Assembly: GCA_020632885.1 (NCBI GenBank) | Contig: JACKEQ010000004.1 | Span: 248,001 to 312,000 of the forward strand | Direction: 5' to 3' | DNA length: 64,000 nucleotides | Source: Alphaproteobacteria bacterium | GTDB lineage: Bacteria; Myxococcota_A; UBA796; GCA-2862545 | Part shown: piece by piece, positions 57,729 to 64,000 of the stretch | Position numbering within the stretch: the stretch's first letter is position 1 | Layout: each line of letters starts with the position of its first letter | Notes under the pieces: generated by a model | What the model was told of the DNA's origin: nothing | The model's database searches: none | Seen by the model: the letters and a program-made list of their open reading frames with translations, nothing else | Translations under genes and position numbers: made by a program

Positions 57729-59623
57729 TGCGCGCCCTCCTGCTCGCCCTCCTCGGGTGCAAGGGTCCTGCGACCCCGTCCGACACGCCCCCTCCCGAGC
57801 CCACGCCGCTCCCGGCCACCTGCGACGCCGGCGACGAGGCGTGGGTGCAGCGCGCCATCCCGCTCATGTGGGGACGCCGGGCCCTCGGGGCGGGCGAGGT
57901 CTACGCATGGTCGGGGCTCGTCGCCCAGCACGGCCGCGAGGCGGTGCTCCACGCGATGACGAAGAGCCCGGAGTACGTGGACTGGTGGGGACTCTGGCTC
58001 ACGGACACCCTCGCGGTCGCGCGCACCGGCGACAAGGCGTTCAGCCAGTGCTTCCAGAACCGCCTGGTGGCCACCTACGACGGCAGCCTCACCCAGCACG
58101 TCCGCGGCGCCGCGGAGCCCTGGAACAGCCCGTGGGATCAGGGCAGCTTCACGATGGCGGACCTCCTGCGCGACGCCATCGTGGCCGATGACCTCGCGGT
58201 GCCCTTCCAGGCCCACCTCTACGCGCGCATGGCCCGCCCGGTCACCGGCGCCAACGTGAGCCTGGAGGAGCTCGAGTACAACCGGCGCGTGAACTTCGGT
58301 GAGGGCTTCTACGAGACCTGGCTGAACCGGAACCTCGACTGCGTGGTGTGCCACAACTCGTCGTTCAGCACGACCGACGCCCCCGACGCCCGGTTCGATC
58401 GCACCTGGCAGCTCCCCGGGCGCCACGAGACCGCGCTGCTCGGCGACAACACCGACTTCGACAAGGCCTCGCTGTACGCGATGTTCCGGCACGCACCGGT
58501 GTCGCGTGAGAACGGCGGCCGCCGGCCCTGGGGCATGAGCGCGTCGTGCGGCTACCTCCGCGGGCCCGACGCCATCGCCGGTCCCGACATGCTCGGACAG
58601 GACACCTCCTTCTTCGTGCAGCCCTACGGGGCCACCGGCACCGTGTGGGACGTGGAGCGCACGCTGGCCGCGGGTGCGGACAGCCTGGCCACCACCGGGC
58701 TCCTCGTGGCCGAGGACGGCACGGTCGACGGGGCGCAGTCGTTCGCGTACCTCGTGGGGGCCCGGATCGTGGACCGGGTGTTCGAGGCGTCCACGGGCGG
58801 TCGGCTCACGATCTCCCACGGCTTCCCCCGCAACCTCGCGCAGGCCAGCCGCCTGGAGGGCTACACCGACACGTTCGTCACGTCGGGCTTCTCCCTCGAG
58901 ACCCTGCTGGTGGCGATCACCGCGGACCCCCTGTTCAACCCGGGCCTCCCGTCCGAGTGCGACGCCCGCCCGTACGGCCTCGATCCGGTCGTGAACCCGT
59001 GGTCGGTCGAGGACGAGGACACCGCGAAGCGCCCCAACTCCCCGGGAGACCTCGCCCACCGCCTGCCCGCGCGCGTGCTCTACCGCAGCGCCCATGCCCA
59101 CCTCGGGCGCGGCGCGCCCGCCGAGTGGAACCTCGGTGAGAACGAGGAGGACTTCCAGGCCACCCTGGGCGTGTTCCTGCGCGAGAGCCAGCCCGGGTTC
59201 AACGGGACCGACTTCCAGGGCCTGCTGGCGTGGCAGGCGCGCTTCGCGACCTGCGGCAACGTCGGCGGGAACGACTGGATCTCCGGCTACCTCGAGCAGG
59301 CGGCCTCCCTCGGCACCACGGGCGACCTCGTGCAGGGCCTGAAGGACCACCTGCTCGCCGACAGCACCCTCGCCACCGAGGAGATCCCGCTCCTCGAGTC
59401 CCTCGTGGGTCCCCTCGACGCGCCGGGCACCTCGCTGGACGAGCGTTCCCTGCGCCTGGTGTGCGGCGCCATCCTCACCAGCTCGCCGTACATGCTCGCC
59501 GTCACCCCGACCACGAGCCCTCCGCCCATCCTCGCGCCCACCGCGGACGCCTGGTGCGCCGAGATCCTCCCGCTCGCGGAGGCTGCGGGCCTGAGCGCGA
59601 CATCCTGCGTGCCAGGCCGATGA
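57728..59623 (+). CDS. Exported lipoprotein partner of the DUF1501 protein, with one CxxCH motif
   Basis: A 631-residue lipoprotein coupled to the DUF1501 gene by TGATG. MRALLLALLGC has a lipobox LLGC, followed by a Pro/Thr linker. Residues 30-200 are rich in helices (AIPLMWGRRALGAGEVYAWS, KSPEYVDWWGLWLTDTLA) like the DUF1549-type region of such pairs. A single heme-c attachment motif Cys-x-x-Cys-His appears in NLDCVVCHNSSFST. The C-terminal half contains GGRLTISHGFPRNLAQASRL and repeated helix pairs. With one heme it may accept electrons. Substrate and partner enzymes are unknown, and the large size lies in a family range I cannot define. Confidence 0.78.
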   Translation: MRALLLALLGCKGPATPSDTPPPEPTPLPATCDAGDEAWVQRAIPLMWGRRALGAGEVYAWSGLVAQHGREAVLHAMTKSPEYVDWWGLWLTDTLAVARTGDKAFSQCFQNRLVATYDGSLTQHVRGAAEPWNSPWDQGSFTMADLLRDAIVADDLAVPFQAHLYARMARPVTGANVSLEELEYNRRVNFGEGFYETWLNRNLDCVVCHNSSFSTTDAPDARFDRTWQLPGRHETALLGDNTDFDKASLYAMFRHAPVSRENGGRRPWGMSASCGYLRGPDAIAGPDMLGQDTSFFVQPYGATGTVWDVERTLAAGADSLATTGLLVAEDGTVDGAQSFAYLVGARIVDRVFEASTGGRLTISHGFPRNLAQASRLEGYTDTFVTSGFSLETLLVAITADPLFNPGLPSECDARPYGLDPVVNPWSVEDEDTAKRPNSPGDLAHRLPARVLYRSAHAHLGRGAPAEWNLGENEEDFQATLGVFLRESQPGFNGTDFQGLLAWQARFATCGNVGGNDWISGYLEQAASLGTTGDLVQGLKDHLLADSTLATEEIPLLESLVGPLDAPGTSLDERSLRLVCGAILTSSPYMLAVTPTTSPPPILAPTADAWCAEILPLAEAAGLSATSCVPGR

Positions 59624-59735
59624 TCGACACGATCTCGCGTGTCGCGCTTGCACTGCTGCGCACGCGGTCGTAGACTGGATTCATCGAGGCCGCACGGCCA
59701 GGAAATCATGGAAGCTTCAGCTTCTGGAGTCTCCA

Positions 59736-59791
59736 CACCCGCTCCCGGGTGCTGCCCCTCTGGGTCGGCATGAGGAGCCCGGGAGCGGGTG
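59736..59791. repeat. 14-bp perfect inverted repeat around a 28-base loop
   Basis: CACCCGCTCCCGGG and CCCGGGAGCGGGTG flank 28 bases. The stem is very stable. It may be a terminator of the lipoprotein gene 113 bp upstream or a remnant of a mobile element; no T-run follows. Confidence 0.6.
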
Positions 59792-59909
59792 CATGACTCT
59801 TCCTGACGACGAGCAGGCCCCTGGACACCCCTTCGCGGACGGCTCTGCCGGTGGTGTTGGACGCGTGCCCGGCAGCGATCGCAGATGGAATGGAATTCCC
59901 AGATAGGGT

Positions 59910-59938
59910 TTGACTTCCGTCGTGGTGGAGTCTACGAT
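59910..59938 (+). promoter_or_regulatory. Candidate sigma-70 promoter upstream of tatA
   Basis: TTGACT (59910-59915) and TACGAT (59933-59938) are separated by exactly 17 bases. A transcript from here would have a leader of about 215 bases before the tatA start, in a stretch with no gene. The leader could fold or encode a small RNA; no known riboswitch class was recognised. Confidence 0.5.
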
Positions 59939-60159
59939 CTGAGCATCCGAACGAGGGTACGCCCTCGGTCCCGAGCGCTCACAGCCTCCCCTGCCGGTGC
60001 CAGCCCAGCAAAGTTCTTTGCGTCTCCTCCATCTCATGCGGTGGGTACCAGGCAGGGGGGGCTCTCGGGTCGACCGAGCCTCTCCTCAGGGAGCAGGTAG
60101 CGAGCCGTCGTGAGCAGCGATACGCTCTAGCATCGGGCGAAGGCCCGCGTGGAGGCATC

Positions 60160-60387
60160 ATGGTCGCGTTCATCGGCGGTCTCGGTCCCTGGGAGCTCGG
60201 GATCATCCTCGTGATCGTGATGATCGTCTTCGGGGCTGGCAAGCTGCCCCAGGTCTTCGAGGCCTTCGGCAAGGGCGTGAAGAGCTTCCGCGACGCCCAG
60301 CGCGAAGACGCGATCGACGTCGACACCCGCAAGTCCCTCGACAGCGCGCTCGGCGAAGAGGACGCGCAAGAGGTCCGCAAGGTCTGA
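60160..60387 (+). CDS. tatA: Twin-arginine translocation protein TatA/E
   Basis: A 75-residue protein with GGAGGCATC before ATG 60160. It has the TatA order: short N-terminus with one membrane helix (GPWELGIILVIVMIVFGAGK), a Gly-x-x-x-Leu-Pro hinge (AGKLPQVFEAFGKGVKSFRD) and a charged amphipathic tail. TatA oligomers form the conduit of the twin-arginine system that exports folded proteins. Three Tat signal proteins are seen or likely in this window (dienelactone hydrolase, DUF1501). tatB and tatC are not adjacent. Confidence 0.93.
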   Translation: MVAFIGGLGPWELGIILVIVMIVFGAGKLPQVFEAFGKGVKSFRDAQREDAIDVDTRKSLDSALGEEDAQEVRKV

Positions 60388-60402
60388 CCCGCCCTCGGGG
60401 CG

Positions 60403-60684
60403 TCAGACCAGGAAGAGAAGCCCGGAGAGCAGGCTCAGCGCGAGCCCTGCGACCATGAGGGCGACGGCGACCACCACGGCGGCCAGCAGCAGCCACGTGA
60501 GCCCGCGGGATGAATCCGCGGCCTTCGGCTCGGGCGGCTCCGGGTCGTCGAGGTGCACCGGGTAGAGGCTCTGCACCGGCGCATCGGGAGGCCCGAGCAG
60601 CGCGGGGTCGATGCGCGTGGGCGGCTGGGTGGCCGCGGGGTCCGGCACATCCGGTACGTCCAGGATCTTCCAACCGTCAGCCAT
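60403..60684 (-). CDS. Small protein with C-terminal membrane segment
   Basis: A 93-residue protein. I use ATG 60684; a longer frame upstream is low-complexity. It begins MADGWKILDVPDVPDP, then a Pro/Asp-rich cytoplasmic linker, and ends in one hydrophobic segment (GLTWLLLAAVVVAVALMVAG plus LALSLLSGLLFLV), so it is a tail-anchored protein. Function is unknown. Its stop lies 15 bases from the convergent tatA stop and it is divergent from the P-type ATPase gene, 80 bp away. Confidence 0.65.
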   Translation of the reverse strand: MADGWKILDVPDVPDPAATQPPTRIDPALLGPPDAPVQSLYPVHLDDPEPPEPKAADSSRGLTWLLLAAVVVAVALMVAGLALSLLSGLLFLV

Positions 60685-60764
60685 GGGCGGCCTCCCGGGT
60701 CCTCGTACCGCGGCGCGCGTCCACGCGCATCGCGCGCGCCACGGCCGTGGAATAGCTGGCCCCG

Positions 60765-63170
60765 ATGGGTGGCTCCACGACACAGGTTCCGCACGGTCTG
60801 ACGCACGCAGAGGCGCGCGCCCGCCTGGAGCGCGACGGGCCCAACGCCCTGCCCGAGCAGCGCACCGACGTGCTGGGCATGGTCGCGGAGCAGCTGCGCA
60901 GCGTGTTCGTGTGGATGCTCGTGGGCGCGATGGCGATCAGCATCGCGATCCCGGTGCTGGAGCACGGTCGGCCGGCGGGCGCGGACCTCGTCGATGCCAT
61001 CGTGATCGGGGTGATCCTGGTGCTCAACACCCTGCTCGGGGTGGCCCAGGCCTTCCGTGCCGAGCGCGCCATCGCCGAGCTGGCGCGCATGGCGGCGAGC
61101 GCGGCGACGGTCGTCCGGGACGGCCAGCCCACGTCGGTGGACGCGCGGGAGGTCGTCGTGGGGGACGTGCTCCTGCTCGGCGAGGGCGACCGGGTGGCCG
61201 CGGACGGCGAGGTCGCGATGGAGGCCGGGCTCGCGGTCGACGCGTCGATGCTCACGGGGGAGTCCGTCCCCGTCGAGAAGAACGCGGGCGACATCGTGGA
61301 GATGGGCACCCTGGTGACGGCGGGATCCGGCACGCTGGTGGTCACCGCCACCGGCGCGCGCACCGAGGTCGGACGGCTCGCGGGCATGCTCACCACGACG
61401 CGCCCGCCGCCGACGCCCCTCGAGCTCCAGCTCCAGGTCCTGGCGCGCTGGCTGGCCTGGGTCGCGCTGGCCGCGGTCGGCGGCGTGATGGCCGTGGGCA
61501 TCGCGCGGGGCCTGCCCGTGGGCGAGCTCCTCCTGGTCGCGATCAGCCTGGGCGTGTCGATGGTCCCGGAGGGGCTGCCGGCCGTCGTGACCGTCAGCTT
61601 CGCCCTGGGAGCACGTCGCATGGTCGCCGCGCGGGCCCTCGTGCGACGCCTGGATGCGCTGGAGACTCTCGGCTCGGTGAGCGTGCTCTGCACCGACAAG
61701 ACGGGCACGCTCACGGCGAACCGGATGACCGTGGTGGACACGTGGACCCCGACCCCCACGGACGCCGATCTGCTCACGTCCCTCGCGGCCTCGTGCAACC
61801 ACGCGTCGGACCCGTCTCACGGCGACCCCACCGAGACCGCCCTGCTCGGCTTCGCCCTGGAGCGCGGGGCCGCGCGTCTCCCGATCGACGACGAGCCCGT
61901 GCCCTTCGCGTCCGAGCGCAAGTACATGGCGACCCGTCATGGCGACCGGACGTTCTACAAGGGGGCGCCTGAGGTCCTCGCGGGGCTCGCGGTCCCCTGC
62001 CCCGGGCTGCTCGACGAGGCCGCGCGCATGGCCTCCGAGGGCCGCAGGGTGCTCGCGGCGGGCGTGCAGGACGCAGACGGCCCGGTGCGCCTCGTGGGCC
62101 TGTTCGCCCTGGAGGACCCGCCGCGCGAGGGAGCGGCGGAGGCCGTGGCGCGGGCGGCATCCGCGGGTGTACGCACCGTGATGATCACGGGCGACCACCC
62201 CGGCACCGCCCGCGCCATCGCGGCTCGGACGGGGATCTCCGGGGGTTCGGTGGTCACGGGCGAGGAGCTCGATGCCCTCGACGACGAGCGGCTGTCCGAG
62301 GTGGTCGCGGAGGCGTCCGTGTTCGCCCGGGTGTCTCCGGCGCACAAGGTGCGGATCTGCCGGGCGCTGCAGTCCCGGGGCGCGGTGGTGGCGATGACCG
62401 GCGACGGCGTGAACGACGCGCCCGCGCTGAAGGCCGCCCACGTGGGCGTGGCCATGGGCCTGCGCGGCACCGAGGTCGCCCGGGAGGCCGCCAGCATCGT
62501 ACTGGCCGACGACCACTTCGCGACGCTCGTGCAGGCCATCGCCGAGGGTCGGCGGAGCCACGACAACATCCGGCGCTTCGTGCTCTTCCTGCTGCGCGCG
62601 AACTTCGACGAGCTGCTGCTGGTGCTCGTGGTGTTCGCGGTGGGCCTGCCGGTGCCCCTGCTCCCCGTGCACATCCTCTGGATCAACCTGCTCACGGACG
62701 GGCTGCCCGCGCTCGCGCTCACCGCCGAGCCCGCCGAGCCGGACATCATGGAGCGCCCGCCCCGCCCCGTGGACGAGCAGCTCCTCTCGGGCGAGTACGT
62801 CGGGCTGGTGGTCGCGATGTTCGCGGGTGCCGCGGGCGCCCTGCTCGTGTTCCTGGGCACCCTGCGGACCTCGGGATCCATCGACGTCGCCCGCACCGCC
62901 ACGCTGACCTTCGCCGTGCTCCTCGAGCTCGCCATGGCGTTCAGCGCGCGCACGCGGGCTCCGGCGTGGAGCAAGCCCCTGCGCGAGAGCCCGTGGTTGG
63001 TGGGCGCCACCGGGCTGGTGCTCGCCGTGCACGTGCTCGTGATGGTCACCCCGGCGGCGGGCGTGCTCCGGCTCACCCCCCTTCCCCTGGCCGTCTGGCC
63101 CGTGCTCGCCGGGGTGGTCGCCGCGGTGTTCCTCGTGCTCGAGGCCACCAAGGCCCTCCGCCGCACCTGA
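60765..63170 (+). CDS. P2-type cation-translocating P-type ATPase
   Basis: An 801-residue P-type ATPase. The cation ATPase N-terminal domain (residues 8-55) is followed by the actuator loop with MLTGESVPVEKN (TGES near residue 163), transmembrane segment 4 with SMVPEGLPAVVTVSFALGAR (Pro-Glu-Gly-Leu, the Ca-ATPase signature), the phosphorylated Asp311 in CTDKTGTLTANRM, FYKGAPEVL, and the hinge GDGVNDAPALKAAHVGVAM. The C-terminal membrane part includes LWINLLTDGLPALALTAEPA, typical of Ca2+-ATPases. It should export Ca2+ or a similar cation. No accessory gene is adjacent. Its stop abuts the ABC ATPase stop across three bases. Confidence 0.92.
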   Translation: MGGSTTQVPHGLTHAEARARLERDGPNALPEQRTDVLGMVAEQLRSVFVWMLVGAMAISIAIPVLEHGRPAGADLVDAIVIGVILVLNTLLGVAQAFRAERAIAELARMAASAATVVRDGQPTSVDAREVVVGDVLLLGEGDRVAADGEVAMEAGLAVDASMLTGESVPVEKNAGDIVEMGTLVTAGSGTLVVTATGARTEVGRLAGMLTTTRPPPTPLELQLQVLARWLAWVALAAVGGVMAVGIARGLPVGELLLVAISLGVSMVPEGLPAVVTVSFALGARRMVAARALVRRLDALETLGSVSVLCTDKTGTLTANRMTVVDTWTPTPTDADLLTSLAASCNHASDPSHGDPTETALLGFALERGAARLPIDDEPVPFASERKYMATRHGDRTFYKGAPEVLAGLAVPCPGLLDEAARMASEGRRVLAAGVQDADGPVRLVGLFALEDPPREGAAEAVARAASAGVRTVMITGDHPGTARAIAARTGISGGSVVTGEELDALDDERLSEVVAEASVFARVSPAHKVRICRALQSRGAVVAMTGDGVNDAPALKAAHVGVAMGLRGTEVAREAASIVLADDHFATLVQAIAEGRRSHDNIRRFVLFLLRANFDELLLVLVVFAVGLPVPLLPVHILWINLLTDGLPALALTAEPAEPDIMERPPRPVDEQLLSGEYVGLVVAMFAGAAGALLVFLGTLRTSGSIDVARTATLTFAVLLELAMAFSARTRAPAWSKPLRESPWLVGATGLVLAVHVLVMVTPAAGVLRLTPLPLAVWPVLAGVVAAVFLVLEATKALRRT

Positions 63171-63173
63171 CGG

Positions 63174-64000
63174 TCAGCGAGCCGCGTCCTCCAGGAACTG
63201 GTGCTCGAGGCCCTTCCCCCGACGGACGGCCCGCACGGCCACCCCCGCCGACACCAGCGCGCCCATCAACACCAGGCTCGCGGCGTCCAGGTCGGCTCCC
63301 GAGGGTGCCCGCTGCGCGAGGACGCCGTCCGCGAAGGTGAAGCTGTGGTCGGGCAGGGCGGCCGCCAGGGCGTCGAGGGGCGGTGGGCCCGCCAACCACC
63401 ACTGGACCAGCTCCTGCTGCCCGGTGACGGCGCCGATCGGCCCCTGGCGGAGGCACCTGCCCTGGTCGATCATCACCACGTGGTCGCAGAAGCGCTCGAG
63501 CTCGTCGAGGTTGTGGCTGCTCACCACCAGGGTCTGGCGACCGCGGAGCTCGGCCAGCGCCTCCCGCAGCGACTTCGCCTGCAGCGGATCGAGCCCCGCC
63601 ATCGGCTCGTCGAGCAGGACGAGCTCCGGCGAGCCCAGCAGCGCCGAGGCCACCGCGACACGGCGGCGCATGCCGTGGGACAGCGAGGCGATCCGGGAGC
63701 TGCCGCGCTCCGAGAGCCGCACGACGTCCACCACCCGGGACGCCTCGCGCGCGGCATCCCGCCCGCCCATGCCCTGCAGCCGGGCGAGGTGCGTCAGCAG
63801 CTCGAGCGGCGTGTGGCGATCGGAGAGCTCGGCGTCCTGCGGGAGCACGCCCAGCCGGCCCCTGTGCTTCCAGGGGTCGAAGGCCGGCAGCCCGAGGATC
63901 TCGAGCGCTCCCTCGTCCTGCGTCAGGAACCCCGAGACCACCGAGAACGTCGTGGTCTTCCCCGCACCGTTGGGACCCACGAAGCCCGTGATACCGCCGG
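63174..64000 (-). CDS. ABC transporter ATP-binding protein, 5' partial
   Basis: The frame continues past the right edge, so the start is missing. The visible part begins with the P-loop ITGFVGPNGAGKTTTFSVVS near the window edge. The Q-loop is VLPQDAELSDR, the signature is LSHGMRRRVAVASALLGS, Walker B is LVLLDEPMAGLDP, and the switch His is in VVSSHNLDEL. About 275 residues are present, with a C-terminal extension (LVQWWLAGPPPLDALAAALP). The order resembles ABC-2-type transporters (Nod/CcmA-like), whose membrane partner should lie beyond the edge, upstream in transcription. Substrate unknown. Confidence 0.9.
   Translation of the reverse strand, partial: GGITGFVGPNGAGKTTTFSVVSGFLTQDEGALEILGLPAFDPWKHRGRLGVLPQDAELSDRHTPLELLTHLARLQGMGGRDAAREASRVVDVVRLSERGSSRIASLSHGMRRRVAVASALLGSPELVLLDEPMAGLDPLQAKSLREALAELRGRQTLVVSSHNLDELERFCDHVVMIDQGRCLRQGPIGAVTGQQELVQWWLAGPPPLDALAAALPDHSFTFADGVLAQRAPSGADLDAASLVLMGALVSAGVAVRAVRRGKGLEHQFLEDAAR

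Larger units (their letters stand above)
59624..60159. other. 536-bp gene-free region with hairpin and promoter before tatA
   Basis: No convincing gene was found on either strand. The stretch is poorer in GC than its surroundings. It contains a long inverted repeat (59736-59791), a small GAAGCTTC palindrome and a good sigma-70 promoter at 59910 whose transcript would carry a leader of about 215 bases before tatA. A minus-strand frame at 59717-60037 contains STTTEVKPYLGIPFHL, which might be a transposase remnant, but that is weak. Confidence 0.5.

Noticed and set aside
59717..60037. A 106-residue minus-strand frame upstream of tatA as a gene.
   Set aside because: No ribosome site or family likeness, odd composition. 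A transposase remnant is possible from a short stretch but not supportable.
1..64000. CRISPR array, rRNA operon, prophage or complete insertion sequence.
   Set aside because: I found no regularly spaced repeats, no rRNA sequence, and no transposase or integrase frame.

Overview
The window is 64 kb of very GC-rich DNA packed with protein genes on both strands, most with Shine-Dalgarno sites and many overlapping at ATGA or TGATG. The content suggests a Myxococcota-type (former Deltaproteobacteria) bacterium: many lipoproteins with short Thr/Asp-rich linkers, regulators of the TIGR02147/DUF4423 type, an FG-GAP lipoprotein, a Flp pilin, TatA, apolipoprotein N-acyltransferase, a DUF1501 protein paired with a large lipoprotein, DnaE2 and ThyX. 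No rRNA, CRISPR array or intact insertion sequence was seen. The taxonomic call is an inference from gene content.

Layout. 1-6.2 kb: a partial sugar-dehydrogenase lipoprotein, proC, an EamA transporter, a Flp pilin, a DedA protein, two uncharacterised coiled-coil or Lys/Glu-rich proteins and a small membrane protein. 6.3-9.3 kb: a helix-turn-helix protein with an apparent SspB-like C-terminus coupled to a 2OG-Fe(II) oxygenase, then a solitary contractile-injection spike protein and a small beta-rich protein. 9.3-20.3 kb: thyX with an M32 carboxypeptidase, an M20 peptidase with a DUF6624-like extension coupled to an 833-residue protein, a zinc-free type rpsN, and a PLP enzyme/PhnA-like/one-TM operon. 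20.3-22.7 kb: an AAA ATPase coupled to a TIGR02147-type regulator. 22.7-28.7 kb: small proteins, an rRNA/tRNA methyltransferase, pyroglutamyl peptidase, CcmA-CcmB and a metallopeptidase.

28.7-32.8 kb is the most unusual region. Two adjacent tRNA-like genes have complete cloverleafs, compensatory acceptor-stem changes, different anticodon triplets and six-base anticodon loops. They sit directly in front of a three-gene operon: a 765-residue unknown protein, a DUF4423-type regulator and a 160-residue unknown protein. This is my best candidate for an undescribed system.

34-40.5 kb is plastic. It holds a secreted metallopeptidase whose start is split by two hairpins, and an FG-GAP lipoprotein gene. 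The 3' end of that gene is copied and broken up downstream between two ~135-bp elements with 23-bp terminal inverted repeats, interleaved with two genes on the other strand, one apparently truncated. 40.5-64 kb returns to ordinary chromosome: dnaE2 with a palindrome at its start codon, a formyltransferase-like protein, a dienelactone hydrolase, secreted proteins and lipoproteins, a cyclophilin, lnt, enoyl-CoA hydratase, PPK2, the DUF1501 pair, tatA behind a 536-bp gene-free stretch with a good promoter, a P-type ATPase, and the start-less end of an ABC ATPase.
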